Source: SHXO01 sp964523885 (GTDB lineage: Bacteria; Pseudomonadota; Gammaproteobacteria; Burkholderiales; SHXO01). Taken from it: DNA of 64,000 nt. Below the pieces are notes generated by a model, which was not told the origin of the DNA, made no database searches, and saw nothing but the letters and a program-made list of their open reading frames with translations. The DNA lies in the NCBI GenBank assembly GCA_964523885.1, contig CAZFYX010000069.1:170447-234446 (forward strand), written 5' to 3'. Of this stretch, positions 9,168-17,857 are shown piece by piece; the first letter of the stretch is position 1; each line of letters starts with the position of its first letter. Both the position numbers and the translations under genes were made by a program.

Positions 9168-9209
9168 AAGGGGGGCGTTCTGTCACCCCCTGGTGACGAA
9201 TCGCCCCTT
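9168..9209. terminator. Two-part inverted repeat between convergent genes
   Basis: Nested arms: an outer AAGGGG..CG pairs with CGCCCCTT and an inner GTCACC-CCCT-GGTGAC stem lies between. It sits between the convergent ends of the binding-protein gene and the small membrane-protein gene. It looks like a shared terminator hairpin, although no long T-run follows on either side. Confidence 0.5.
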
Positions 9210-9226
9210 GCCCCGGGGCTGCATTG

Positions 9227-9580
9227 TCACAGCGATCCGGTGATGATCAGCTTGAAGAAGAAGAACATGCCCAGCCCGACGAAGGCATAGGTGAGAAGGT
9301 TGCCGCCGGCCGTGCGGGAGGGCGTACGGTCCAGGTGGTGCTTGACCGCGATCACGACCACCGCCAGTCCGAAGCCCGCCAGCCATACCAGCCAGGGGCT
9401 CTTGTGCCACAGGCTGTCCAGGCCGGTGCTGATCCACCCGCCCGGCTTGAGGCTCTTGTAGACCACCCCCGCCACGCCCAGCAGCGTCAGGCCCACCATG
9501 GCGACGGCGAAACCGTCCTCGAGGATCCCGGATACGACCTGGCCGAGGCTCTTCGATCCCTTCTGGTACACACGTGACAT
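9227..9580 (-). CDS. Small three-helix membrane protein
   Basis: A 117-residue protein with no recognised family. Three hydrophobic segments are visible: about residues 24-42, 63-80 and 96-113, with a Lys/Arg/His-rich loop between the last two. The first 20 residues are polar and probably cytoplasmic. Amino-acid composition and GC pattern look like real coding sequence. Function unknown. Confidence 0.6.
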   Translation of the reverse strand: MSRVYQKGSKSLGQVVSGILEDGFAVAMVGLTLLGVAGVVYKSLKPGGWISTGLDSLWHKSPWLVWLAGFGLAVVVIAVKHHLDRTPSRTAGGNLLTYAFVGLGMFFFFKLIITGSL

Positions 9581-9783
9581 AGGAGCGATCCGGAGATGAG
9601 TCGGGGGCCCTATCGCAATGGCCGTACCACCGCGGCCGGCGCCTTAGCCCTCAGAGACTTGCGCATCGGGCTCGACGGATACAGGTCGCTTTCGGTGCGA
9701 GTTTCGTTGTTACCGGGCGACAGATCCCGGGCTTTTGCGGGTGCGCAGAAAGTCCGGCAGTGGGCCGCGGCCAAGCGTCGCGG

Positions 9784-10092
9784 CTAGTCCGCGCAGCGCA
9801 CGAAGTTGCAGACGCGATCGCAATCGGGCGAGAAACCGCACTCGAAGATGCCCATCTTCGCGGTGCCGTCGGGCGTGCTGCCGCACTCGTCCTGGGCGGC
9901 CTTGGTGTGCGGCTTGGGGCGCCACTCGCACTGGTGGCAGGCGGTGATGCCGGGCAGTTCCAGGCTCTCTTGCCGGGCCACGCTGGCGCCGGGCTTGCGC
10001 AGTTCCGAAACCGGACTGCTCGCATCGTCGTCGGCGGCCAGGAGGGCGGCGGACCAGAAGGCAAGGACGAGGGCTGCGGTAAGCGCTTTCAT
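9784..10092 (-). CDS. Small exported Cys-rich protein
   Basis: A 102-residue protein starting MKALTAALVLAFWSAALLAAD, a clear signal peptide. The mature part has eight cysteines in its second half (CHQC, DECG, ECGFSPDC, VCNFVRC), suggesting disulfides or a metal or heme-free redox role in the periplasm. The only classic pair spacing is CxxC in HQCEW context; no CXXCH is present. The start is the ATG that opens the signal peptide. An FNR-type palindrome lies 93 bp upstream with a -10-like ACAATT at the right distance. Family not recognised. Confidence 0.6.
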   Translation of the reverse strand: MKALTAALVLAFWSAALLAADDDASSPVSELRKPGASVARQESLELPGITACHQCEWRPKPHTKAAQDECGSTPDGTAKMGIFECGFSPDCDRVCNFVRCAD

Positions 10093-10178
10093 GGGCGGTG
10101 TATCCAGAATCGAGGCCAGGGCCGAGGCCGGCACGCAGTGCCGCATGCAAATTGTCTTCCCGCGCCGGCACCGGAAGA

Positions 10179-10192
10179 TTGACGCAGGTCAA
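10179..10192 (-). promoter_or_regulatory. FNR/DNR-like palindrome upstream of Cys-rich protein
   Basis: TTGAC-GCAG-GTCAA is a perfect 5-bp-arm dyad with the spacing of FNR/DNR sites, though with C/G rather than T/A at the inner arm position. A minus-strand ACAATT hexamer at 10150-10155 is centred 33 bp downstream of the dyad, close to the class II activator spacing (site near -41.5). The regulated gene would be the exported Cys-rich protein. Confidence 0.5.
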
Positions 10193-10200
10193 CCCGGCGG

Positions 10201-10941
10201 TCAACGCGGCGGAGGCGCGTCCGGGCTGCGCGGGGCGGCGTCGGCGCCCAGGGCCGGGGCCGGCGGGCGGGGACCGCGATTGCGCCGCCACCCTGCCAGC
10301 AGCACGCCGCCGACGAGGACTGCGTACGTGAGCCAGTTGACCCAGGGCATGCCGGCGATGCGTCCGGCGACCAGCGGCTCGTGCAGGATCATCTTCGCCG
10401 CAGTCCAGGCCAGCACGGCCGCCCCGACGTAGATGATGACCGGGTAGCGGTCCACGACCCGCAGGATCAGCGTGCTTCCCCACACCATGATCGGGATGCT
10501 GATGAGCAGGCCCAGCACCACCAGCAGGAAGCTGCCGTCCGCGGCGCCGGCGACTCCCAGCACGTTGTCCAGCCCCATCACGGTGTCCGCGATGACGATC
10601 GTACGGATCGCCGACCAGAACCCGGTGATCTTCGTCCCGGCCGCCGCTTCGTGCTCGTCCTCCTCGTCCTCGGCCAGCAGCTTGTAGGCGATCCACACCA
10701 GCAGCAGCCCGCCCGCCAGCATCAGGCCGGGCACCTTGAGCAACGCCACCACGATCAGGGTCATGAGGACCCGCACGGCGATGGCACCGGCGGTGCCCCA
10801 GACCACCGCACGCATCTGCAGGTGGGCGGGCAGCTTGCGGGCCGCGAGTGCGATCACGATCGCATTGTCGCCGGCGAGCACGAGGTCGATGACGATGATC
10901 GCCAGCAGCGCAGAGAAGAAGTCGGCGGTGAACAGGTCCAT
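10201..10941 (-). CDS. TerC-family membrane protein
   Basis: A 246-residue polytopic protein of the TerC/YjbE family. Family marks are the early DLVLAGDNAIVIALAAR with its buried acidic residues, and VIADTVMGLDNVLGVAG. Members are linked to manganese efflux or metallation of exported proteins and to tellurite resistance. It is shorter than the Alx-type 320-residue form. The last ~25 residues are Pro/Ala/Arg-rich and probably disordered. No yybP-ykoY manganese riboswitch was recognised upstream. Confidence 0.85.
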   Translation of the reverse strand: MDLFTADFFSALLAIIVIDLVLAGDNAIVIALAARKLPAHLQMRAVVWGTAGAIAVRVLMTLIVVALLKVPGLMLAGGLLLVWIAYKLLAEDEEDEHEAAAGTKITGFWSAIRTIVIADTVMGLDNVLGVAGAADGSFLLVVLGLLISIPIMVWGSTLILRVVDRYPVIIYVGAAVLAWTAAKMILHEPLVAGRIAGMPWVNWLTYAVLVGGVLLAGWRRNRGPRPPAPALGADAAPRSPDAPPPR

Positions 10942-11065
10942 GAAGGCGGCGGCTTCCGGGGATGGCCGCGTCAGGATGAGGGTGAATGGAACCAGCGGGT
11001 GCCATGCCCGTGTGCGGGCACAGCGTCATTCTAGTGGGTTGCCGCCGCGGCGGGCAGGGACTTGC

Positions 11066-13174
11066 CTAGCCCTTCAGCCTGGTGATCCGGATCACTTCCG
11101 GCAGCCGCCGCAGCCCGCGCATGATCTGCGCGAGGTGCAGGCGGTTGTGCACCTGCAGGGTGAAGTGGATGTTGCTGTAGGTCGCACTGTCGCCCGGCTC
11201 CACGCTCACGTTCTCGATGTTCGAGTCGTTGCCGGAGATCTCGGCGGCGACCTTGGCCAGCACGCCCTGCTGGTTGGACACCAGCAGCTTCACGTTGACC
11301 GAGAACAGCTTGCGCGTCTCCGGCGCCCACTCGATGTCGAGCCACTTCTCCGGCTCGCGCTTCATCTTGGCGATCACCGGGCAGTCGTGGGTGTGCACGA
11401 TCATCCCGCGGCCCTTGCGGATGAAGCCGATGATCGGGTCGCCCGGGATCGGATGGCAGCACTTGGCGAACTGCAGCGCCATCCCCTCCGAGCCGCGGAT
11501 CACCACCGGGCCGGCCGACTGCGGAAGCCCCTCGCCGGCATGCGGCAGCAGCTTGCGCGCGATCACCACCCCCAGCACGCGCCCCAGGCCGATGTCGGCC
11601 AGCACTTCCTGGCGCGACTTGCCGCCGGCCTCCTTGAGCAGGCGGTCCCAGTCGGCCTCGCGCAGGTCGCGCATGTTCCCGCCCAGCGCCGCCATGGCCT
11701 GGGCCAGGAGCCGTTCTCCCAGGTGCGCCGATTCCTCGTACTGCATGGTCTTGAGGAAGTGGCGGATGTGATGCCGCGCCTTGGCCGTGACGACGAAGTT
11801 GAGCCACGACGGGTTGGGCTTGGCGTGGCTCGCGGTGATGATCTCCACCCGGTCGCCGTTCTTCAGCTCGGTGCGCAGCGGCACCAGCTCGTGGTTCACC
11901 TTCGCCGCCACGCAGCGGTTGCCGATGTCGGTGTGCACCGCATAGGCGAAGTCGACGCAGGTCGCGCCGTGCGGCAGCGACATGATCTTGCCCTTCGGGG
12001 TGAAGACGTAGGTCTCGTCCGGGAACAGGTCGACCTTGAGGTGCTCGAGGAACTCGGCCGAGTCGGCCGACTCGGACTGCATCTCGAGCAGGCTCTGCAG
12101 CCACTGGTGGGTCTTGCGCTGCAGTTCGTTGAGCGAGGCGTCGGTGCTCTTGTACAGCCAGTGCGAGGCGACGCCGGCCTCGGCCAGCTTGTGCATCTCC
12201 TGGGTGCGGATCTGGATCTCGATCGGGCTGCCGAAGGGGCCGAACAGCGTCGTGTGCAGGGACTGGTAGCCGTTGCCCTTGGGGATGGCGATGTAGTCCT
12301 TGAACTTGCCGGGGATCGGCTTGTACAGCCCATGCAGCGCGCCCAGCGCGAGGTAGCACGAGGGGATGTCGCGCACCACCACGCGGAAGCCGTAGATGTC
12401 CAGCACCTTGGAGAAGGACAGGTTCTTGTCCTGCATCTTGCGGTAGATGCTGTGCAGGTTCTTCTCGCGCCCGCTGACGTTGGCGTCGAGCCCCGATTCC
12501 TCCAGGCGCGCGCGGATCGCCTCCTGGATCTTCTCCACCACTTCCTTGCGGTTGCCGCGCTGCGTCTCCAGCGCCTTGCGCAGCACGCGGTAGCGGTTGG
12601 GATAGAGGTTCTGGAACGACAGGTCCTGCAGCTCCCGGTACAGGCCGTTGAGCCCGAGGCGGTTGGCGATCGGCGCGTAGATCTCCAGCGTCTCGCGCGC
12701 GATGCGGGCGCGCTTCTTGGGCTGCATCACGTCGAGCGTGCGCATGTTGTGCAGCCGGTCGGCCAGCTTGATCAGGATGACGCGCACGTCGCGCGCCATG
12801 GCCAGGAACATCTTGCGGAAGTTCTCCGCCTGCGCCTGCTCCTGGCTCTCGAACTCGATCTTGTCGAGCTTGGATACGCCGTCGACCAGCTCGGCCACCA
12901 TCTTGCCGAAGCGGTCGCTGATCTCGCCCTTGGTGACGGTGGTGTCCTCCATCACGTCGTGGAGGAGGGCGGCGGTGAGCGCCTGCGAGTCGAGGTGCCA
13001 CTGCGCGAGGATGCTCGCGACGGCGACCGGGTGGGAGATGTAGGGTTCGCCGGAGCGGCGGAACTGGCCGTCGTGGGCGGCCTCGGAGAACTCGTAGGCG
13101 GCCTGCAGCTGCCGCACGTCCTCCGGCTTCAGGTAGCTGGAGGCGTCACGCAGGAGAACTTCGGCCTCGGGCAT
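11066..13174 (-). CDS. spoT: Bifunctional (p)ppGpp synthetase/hydrolase SpoT
   Basis: A 702-residue RelA/SpoT protein that makes and degrades (p)ppGpp. In order: HD hydrolase domain (ALLHDVMEDT, LADRLHNMRT), synthetase domain (YGFRVVV, KDYIAIPKGNGYQSLHT), TGS (VFTPKGKIMSLPHGAT), and a C-terminal ACT domain. The intact HD motif supports hydrolase activity. The ATG at 13174 gives exactly the length of E. coli SpoT; an upstream TTG would add 18 residues. It follows rpoZ in the same direction, as is common in beta- and gammaproteobacteria. Confidence 0.95.
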   Translation of the reverse strand: MPEAEVLLRDASSYLKPEDVRQLQAAYEFSEAAHDGQFRRSGEPYISHPVAVASILAQWHLDSQALTAALLHDVMEDTTVTKGEISDRFGKMVAELVDGVSKLDKIEFESQEQAQAENFRKMFLAMARDVRVILIKLADRLHNMRTLDVMQPKKRARIARETLEIYAPIANRLGLNGLYRELQDLSFQNLYPNRYRVLRKALETQRGNRKEVVEKIQEAIRARLEESGLDANVSGREKNLHSIYRKMQDKNLSFSKVLDIYGFRVVVRDIPSCYLALGALHGLYKPIPGKFKDYIAIPKGNGYQSLHTTLFGPFGSPIEIQIRTQEMHKLAEAGVASHWLYKSTDASLNELQRKTHQWLQSLLEMQSESADSAEFLEHLKVDLFPDETYVFTPKGKIMSLPHGATCVDFAYAVHTDIGNRCVAAKVNHELVPLRTELKNGDRVEIITASHAKPNPSWLNFVVTAKARHHIRHFLKTMQYEESAHLGERLLAQAMAALGGNMRDLREADWDRLLKEAGGKSRQEVLADIGLGRVLGVVIARKLLPHAGEGLPQSAGPVVIRGSEGMALQFAKCCHPIPGDPIIGFIRKGRGMIVHTHDCPVIAKMKREPEKWLDIEWAPETRKLFSVNVKLLVSNQQGVLAKVAAEISGNDSNIENVSVEPGDSATYSNIHFTLQVHNRLHLAQIMRGLRRLPEVIRITRLKG

Positions 13175-13293
13175 GTTGCTCGGCGTCCCAGGCGGGCGCT
13201 GTACCGGGTGCAGCGCGAGGAACGGCAAAACGGTGGGTGGCGCGGGAGGCGGTTGCGCCGGCTCCCGCGGCGTAGGCCCACTGCCGGTCGCGG

Positions 13294-13500
13294 TCAGGCC
13301 TGCCCCTTGTTGAGGATCTCGGTGCCGACCTTGCCGGCCGCGATCTCGCGCAGGGCGGTCACGGTGGGCTTGTCCTTGGCGCCGTCGATCATCGGCGATG
13401 CGCCCTGGGTCAGCTGCCGCGCGCGGTAGGTCGCGGCCAGGGTGAGCACGAACCGGTTGGGGATGCTTTTCAGGCAGTCGTCCACAGTGATGCGGGCCAT
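13294..13500 (-). CDS. rpoZ: RNA polymerase omega subunit
   Basis: A 68-residue omega subunit (MARITVDDCLKSIPNRFVLT, then KPTVTALREIAAGKV), which helps assemble RNA polymerase around beta'. The length of about 67-68 residues is the betaproteobacterial form, shorter than the 91 residues of E. coli. It lies 12 bp after gmk and 119 bp before spoT on the same strand, the usual gmk-rpoZ-spoT order. Confidence 0.95.
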   Translation of the reverse strand: MARITVDDCLKSIPNRFVLTLAATYRARQLTQGASPMIDGAKDKPTVTALREIAAGKVGTEILNKGQA

Positions 13501-13512
13501 AGCCACCTCACT

Positions 13513-14121
13513 TCACTTCATTGCGTTGAGCAGGTCACGGTGTCGCGCGAGCTGGGCGTCCACCTTCAGGCGCGTGGCGCGTACGATGCTGACGAGATCG
13601 ACCACTGCCACATCAAAAGCCTGATTGATAATAACATAGTCGAACTCCCCCACATGGGCGATCTCCTCACGGGCGTTGGCCAGCCGGCGCTCGATCACCG
13701 CGCTCGAATCGGTGCCCCGGGAAGTGAGGCGCCGGTGCAGGGCATCCAGCGACGGCGGCAGGATGAAGATCCCGACCGCCACCGGCAGCAGCCGCCGCAC
13801 CTGCTGGGCGCCCTGCCAGTCGATCTCCAGCACGATGTCCCGGCCCTCGCGCATGCGCGCCTCGATCCAAGCCTGCGAGGTGCCGTACAGGTTGCCGTGC
13901 ACCTCCGCACTCTCGAGGAAGTCGCCGCGGCCGGCCATCTCCAGGAACTGCTCGCGTGCCACGAAATGATAGTCCCGTCCGTCGACCTCGCCTTCGCGCG
14001 GCGCCCGGGTGGTGTACGAAACCGACAGCTCGATGTCCGGCTCGCGGTCGAGCAGGGCATTCACCAGGCTGGTCTTGCCGGCCCCGGAGGGGGCGCAGAC
14101 GATGAAGAGGTTTCCGGACAT
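13513..14121 (-). CDS. gmk: Guanylate kinase
   Basis: A 202-residue guanylate kinase with the P-loop APSGAGKTSLV at residues 8-18, the GMP-binding VSYTTRAPREGEVDGRDYHF, and the lid region. It phosphorylates GMP to GDP and feeds GTP and ppGpp synthesis. Unusually, the bases directly upstream of its ATG are the heptamer array (CTAGCCTCA then ATG), so no normal Shine-Dalgarno sequence is visible. Confidence 0.95.
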   Translation of the reverse strand: MSGNLFIVCAPSGAGKTSLVNALLDREPDIELSVSYTTRAPREGEVDGRDYHFVAREQFLEMAGRGDFLESAEVHGNLYGTSQAWIEARMREGRDIVLEIDWQGAQQVRRLLPVAVGIFILPPSLDALHRRLTSRGTDSSAVIERRLANAREEIAHVGEFDYVIINQAFDVAVVDLVSIVRATRLKVDAQLARHRDLLNAMK

Positions 14122-14256
14122 TGAGGCTAGAGGCTAGAGGCTGGAGGTTCGCTGGTCATCGCGGCCATCTCCGCTCCCTTCTATATCGGAGCGCATGGGC
14201 GGGTACTGAAGCACAAAGGGGTGGCCCCTCCAGCCTCTCGCCTCTAGCCTCTCGCC
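14122..14256. repeat. Inverted heptamer array (GGCTAGA) between yicC and gmk
   Basis: The left arm at 14123-14147 holds iterated GAGGCTA units; the right arm at 14226-14255 holds their reverse complements (CCTCTAG, CCTCTCG). About 75 bp of unrelated sequence separates them. The array fills the whole gap from the yicC stop to the gmk start. Related arrays are at 22095-22200 and 41513-41734. Confidence 0.75.
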
Positions 14257-15123
14257 TCATTCGATGTTCTGCACCTGCTCGCGCATCTGCTCGACGAGCA
14301 CCTTCAGCTCCATCGAGGCCTGCGACACGTCGACGTCCACCGACTTCGAGCCCAGCGTGTTGGATTCGCGGTTGAGCTCCTGCATCAGGAAGTCCAGCCG
14401 CTTGCCCACGGCCCCGCCCTGGCTGAGGATGCGGCGGGCTTCGACCAGGTGGGTTACCAGCCGCCCGAGCTCCTCCTCCACATCCACCTTGGCCGAGAAC
14501 AGCACCAGCTCCTGGCGCAGCCGGTCCTCGTCCATCTCCGCCGCGGCGTCGCGCAGCCGGGTGGCCAGGCGCTCCTGGTAGGCCTGCACCAGTTGGGGGA
14601 TCTTCGGCTTTACCCGCGCTGCCAGTGCCTCCATCTTCTCCACCCGCTCCAGCAGCAGCGCCTTGAGCTTCTCGCCCTCGCGTGCGCGCGACTGCGCGAA
14701 CTCTCCCAGCAGGCGCTCGAGCAGCGCCTGGGTGCGCTCGCGCATCTCCTCGAGCGGGAGCAGGTCGGTCCCCAGCATCCCGGGCCAGCGCAGCACGTCG
14801 TTGACGGACAGCGGGGCAGCGCCCGGCAGGCGCTCGCGGATCTGCAGGTCGAGCGCGACCAGCTGCTCGAGCAGTGCCTCGTTGACCTGGAGCGAACCGC
14901 CCGCGGTCGGGTTCTTCTGGAAGCCGATGCGGCATTCGACCTTTCCGCGGGTCATGCGGGCGGCGAACTGCTCGCGCAGGGCGGGCTCGACCGTGCGCAG
15001 CTCATCGGGCAGGCGGAACGTGAGATCCAGGTAGCGGTGGTTGACCGAGCGGATCTCAGCGCTCAGCGTGCCCAGCGGGAGCTCCTCCGTGAGCGCGGCA
15101 AAGCCGGTCATGCTGTAGATCAA
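14257..15123 (-). CDS. yicC: YicC-family endoribonuclease
   Basis: A 288-residue YicC protein (IYSMTGFA opening, EIRSVNHRYLDLTFRLP, then a C-terminal DUF1732 block with ELNRESNTLGSKS). E. coli YicC is an RNase that takes part in small RNA turnover. I chose the TTG at 15121-15123 because GGGAG lies five bases upstream and it gives the family-standard IYSMTGFA start; the next ATG (15111) would remove four residues. The stop lies inside the right arm of the heptamer array. It is divergent from rph. Confidence 0.9.
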   Translation of the reverse strand: MIYSMTGFAALTEELPLGTLSAEIRSVNHRYLDLTFRLPDELRTVEPALREQFAARMTRGKVECRIGFQKNPTAGGSLQVNEALLEQLVALDLQIRERLPGAAPLSVNDVLRWPGMLGTDLLPLEEMRERTQALLERLLGEFAQSRAREGEKLKALLLERVEKMEALAARVKPKIPQLVQAYQERLATRLRDAAAEMDEDRLRQELVLFSAKVDVEEELGRLVTHLVEARRILSQGGAVGKRLDFLMQELNRESNTLGSKSVDVDVSQASMELKVLVEQMREQVQNIE

Positions 15124-15305
15124 GCGGTCTCCCTGCTTTGACTTATCGTGGGCGGGCCCCGACAATGGGCGCCGCCGAAAACGATAGCACAGAATGAAAG
15201 CCGTTCCGGGCGCCTGGCCGGGGCGGCATCCTGCCCATGCATCCTGCACTGCAACGTCTCCAACCCGCCCGCCCGGTCCATGACCGGCGCGCGGTCCGCT
15301 GACCG

Positions 15306-16025
15306 ATGCGCCCGAGCGGTCGCCGACCCGACGAGCTGCGCGCCGTGCGCATCACGCGCGGCTTCACCCGCCACGCGGAGGGTTCCGTGCTGGTCGAATT
15401 CGGCGAAACCCGGGTGCTGTGCACCGCCAGCGTCGAGGAGAAGGTGCCGCCCTTCCTCAAGGGCCGCGGGCAGGGCTGGGTCACGGCCGAATACGGCATG
15501 CTGCCGCGCGCGACCAACACCCGTACCCAGCGGGAAGCCGCGGCCGGCAAGCAGTCCGGCCGCACCCAGGAGATCCAGCGCCTGATCGGCCGCAGCCTGC
15601 GGGCGGTGGTGGACATGGCTGCGGTGGGCGAGCGCACCGTGCAGATCGACTGCGACGTGCTGCAGGCCGACGGCGGCACCCGCACCGCCAGCATCACCGG
15701 CGCGTTTGTCGCCCTGCACGATGCCCTGCGCCTGCTGCAGGACCGCGGCCAGCTCCAGGCCTGGCCCCTGCGCGACTTCGTCGCCGCCGTATCCGTCGGC
15801 GTGTACCAGGGGGCGCCCGTCCTCGACCTCGACTACGCGGAGGACTCCGCGTGCGAGACCGACATGAACATCGTCATGACCGGGAGCGGCGGCATCGTCG
15901 AGCTGCAGGGCACGGCCGAAGGCAAGCCGTTCACGCGGACGGAACTGGATGCGATGGTCGACCTGGGGCGCACCGGCATCGCGCAACTGGTGGCACACCA
16001 GCGTGCTGCGCTCGGCGTCGCCTAG
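15306..16025 (+). CDS. rph: RNase PH
   Basis: A 239-residue phosphorolytic exoribonuclease that trims tRNA 3' ends. Motifs include GSVLVEFGETRVLCTASVEE, the phosphate-site TRTQREAAAGKQSGRTQEIQ and CDVLQADGGTRTASITGA with the catalytic acidic residues. Length is normal. It is divergent from yicC and followed by rdgB, the usual proteobacterial order. Confidence 0.95.
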   Translation: MRPSGRRPDELRAVRITRGFTRHAEGSVLVEFGETRVLCTASVEEKVPPFLKGRGQGWVTAEYGMLPRATNTRTQREAAAGKQSGRTQEIQRLIGRSLRAVVDMAAVGERTVQIDCDVLQADGGTRTASITGAFVALHDALRLLQDRGQLQAWPLRDFVAAVSVGVYQGAPVLDLDYAEDSACETDMNIVMTGSGGIVELQGTAEGKPFTRTELDAMVDLGRTGIAQLVAHQRAALGVA

Positions 16026-16037
16026 TCCTCGACGGCC

Positions 16038-16166
16038 AACCGCATTCACCGCAGAGGACGCAGAGGATCGCAGAGGAAAGGCGCGGGTCCAGCCCGTTGA
16101 GCCAGAGATGGTGAGCGCATCGGGTTTCCTCTGCGTACCTCTGCGTCCTCTGCGGTCAACGCGGTT
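16038..16166. repeat. Inverted nonamer array (CGCAGAGGA) between rph and rdgB
   Basis: Two 42-nt arms, 16038-16079 and 16125-16166, are reverse complements at 38 of 42 positions. Each holds three 9-bp CGCAGAGGA-type units plus an ACCGC end, around a 45-nt unrelated loop. The hairpin nearly fills the 154-bp rph-rdgB gap. The same design with a CGCCAAGGA unit is at 28014-28105. Confidence 0.8.
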
Positions 16167-16179
16167 ACGAGGGAGAACT

Positions 16180-16773
16180 GTGAACAAGCTCGTCCTCGCC
16201 AGCAACAATGCCGGCAAGATCCGCGAGATCGCCGCCCTCCTCGCGCCCCTGCATATCGAGGTCCTGCCGCAATCGCAGTTCGCGGTCGACGAAGCCGACG
16301 AGCCGCACCCGACCTTCATCGAGAACGCCTTGGCCAAGGCGCGCCATGCGGCCGCCCGGACGGGCCTGCCTGCGCTGGCGGACGATTCCGGCATCTGCGT
16401 CCACGCGCTGGGCGGCGCGCCGGGCGTGCATTCGGCGCGCTTCGCCGGGGATCCGCGCTCGGACCAGCGCAACAACCAGCGCCTGCTCGAGCTGCTCGCC
16501 GACGCGAGCGATCGCCGCGCACACTACTACTGTGTGCTGGTCCTCCTGCGCGCTGTCGACGATCCGCAGCCGCTCATCGCCGAGGCGCAATGGCACGGCG
16601 AGATCCTGCGCGTCCCGCGTGGCGCGGGTGGATTCGGCTACGACCCGTTGTTCCTCGATCCCTCTCGCGGACTGACCGGAGCCGAGCTGCCGATGGAGGA
16701 CAAGAACCGGATCAGCCACCGCGGCAAGGCGCTGCGGCTGCTGGCGGACAAGCTGGCGCGGGATCAGGACTGA
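16180..16773 (+). CDS. rdgB: dITP/XTP pyrophosphatase RdgB
   Basis: A 197-residue HAM1/RdgB nucleotide pyrophosphatase that clears dITP and XTP from the pool. Visible motifs are LASNNAGKIREI, TFIENALAKARHAA, ALADDSGICVHALGG and GFGYDPLF. The GTG start follows GAGGGAGAACT, a good SD. Its last 10 bp overlap the end of the convergent small membrane-protein gene. Confidence 0.95.
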   Translation: MNKLVLASNNAGKIREIAALLAPLHIEVLPQSQFAVDEADEPHPTFIENALAKARHAAARTGLPALADDSGICVHALGGAPGVHSARFAGDPRSDQRNNQRLLELLADASDRRAHYYCVLVLLRAVDDPQPLIAEAQWHGEILRVPRGAGGFGYDPLFLDPSRGLTGAELPMEDKNRISHRGKALRLLADKLARDQD

Positions 16774-17099
16774 AGCTTGCGCAGCATGGCGAGCAGGCGC
16801 CGCTCGTTGCGCGCAGCCGCCCACAGCAGTGCGAGCACGGCGAGCATGACGATGCCCAGGACGAGAAAGCCCATCGAGCCGAGCAACGCGAGCGCGGCGA
16901 GCGTGCCCTGGCTCACGTCGTTGGCTTCGAGGCGTTCGAGCAGGACCCACGGGTTGACCAGCAGCGAGCGGCTCAGGAACAGGGTTCCCCACAGGCCGAG
17001 GATCGCCACCAGCAGGACGCCGGCCGCCCACGGCCACCAGCGCAGCATGCGGGTGCGGCGCGCGAGATAGGCGCGGTCGCGCTCGTCGAGGGCCGTCAT
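16764..17099 (-). CDS. Small two-helix membrane protein after LysE
   Basis: A 111-residue protein with two hydrophobic helices (about residues 22-43 and 70-93) and a charged Arg-rich tail. No family recognised. Its ATG overlaps the stop of the lysE-like gene (ATGA), so the two are translationally coupled. It ends 10 bp inside the convergent rdgB gene. Confidence 0.65.
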   Translation of the reverse strand: MTALDERDRAYLARRTRMLRWWPWAAGVLLVAILGLWGTLFLSRSLLVNPWVLLERLEANDVSQGTLAALALLGSMGFLVLGIVMLAVLALLWAAARNERRLLAMLRKLQS

Positions 17100-17719
17100 C
17101 CCTCGCGCAGGCCGTGGGCCAGGACGACCAGGCCGAACGCGACCAGCACGGCGCCGGACACGTAGTTCACCCAGCGCAGCGCGCGGGGCGACACCTGCTC
17201 GCGGATCGAGCCGACCGCGAAGCACAGCAGCAGCCACCAGAGCGCCGAGCCGGCGAACACCCCAGCCACGAACGCGCCCGCTTCGACATAGTCGCCCTCC
17301 GACAGGCCGAGTCCGACGCCGGCGTAGATGCCGATGAAGGACAGGATCGTGGCCGGGTTGGTGAGCGTCAGCAGGAAGGTCGAGCCGTAGGCTCCGGCCA
17401 GGCTGCGGGCGGGCGGCACCTGGGCCGGCGGCGCGGGGCGCGCGCGGAACGTCGTGATCCCGAGATAGCACAGGAACAGGCCGCCGAGCAGGCCGAGCCA
17501 GCCCTGCTGCGCGACCAGGAAGCTGGTGATCAAGGTCAGGCCGAAGGCCGCGACCGCGCCGTAGATCGCATCGGCGGTCGCCGCGCCGAGCCCGGTGAGC
17601 AGCCCGGCCGCCATGCCATCGGCCAGGGTGCGGCGGATGGTGAGGGCGCCGATCGGGCCGACCGGGGCGGCGATGGAGAAGCCGACGATGCCGCCGGTCA
17701 GCAGGGTGTTGCCGATCAC
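17096..17719 (-). CDS. LysE-family transporter
   Basis: A LysE/RhtB-type exporter of about 207 residues with six predicted helices. The family opening GFSIAAPVGPIGALTIRRTLADG is clear. Members export amino acids or related metabolites. I chose the GTG at 17719 because it places the opening at the usual distance from the N-terminus; an ATG at 17788 would add 23 Pro/Arg-rich residues that do not look like LysE. Neither start has a strong SD. Coupled to the downstream small membrane protein. Confidence 0.8.
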   Translation of the reverse strand: MIGNTLLTGGIVGFSIAAPVGPIGALTIRRTLADGMAAGLLTGLGAATADAIYGAVAAFGLTLITSFLVAQQGWLGLLGGLFLCYLGITTFRARPAPPAQVPPARSLAGAYGSTFLLTLTNPATILSFIGIYAGVGLGLSEGDYVEAGAFVAGVFAGSALWWLLLCFAVGSIREQVSPRALRWVNYVSGAVLVAFGLVVLAHGLREG

Positions 17720-17857
17720 AGGCGAGGGCGCACGAGGCGATGGGAAGGGATTGCAGTCACGATGCGGCAGGAGTGTACCTGCAGCCATGCGAGGCGGGGC
17801 AAGGTCGCGGCGTCCGGTGCAAGCTCCGGCGGGGGAGGCGCCCGCGGCGCGCCGGGC

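Noticed and set aside
9581..9783. RNA gene or small protein in the gap after the three-helix protein
   Set aside because: No stable conserved fold, tRNA arms or convincing start with SD was found in these 203 bases.
10942..11065. Manganese (yybP-ykoY) riboswitch upstream of terC
   Set aside because: The upstream gap is too short and lacks the conserved core bases.
10736..13429. An 897-residue open frame on the plus strand across spoT
   Set aside because: It runs antisense to the well-supported spoT gene, is rich in Arg, His and Val/Asp, and matches no family. High GC leaves few stops in this frame.
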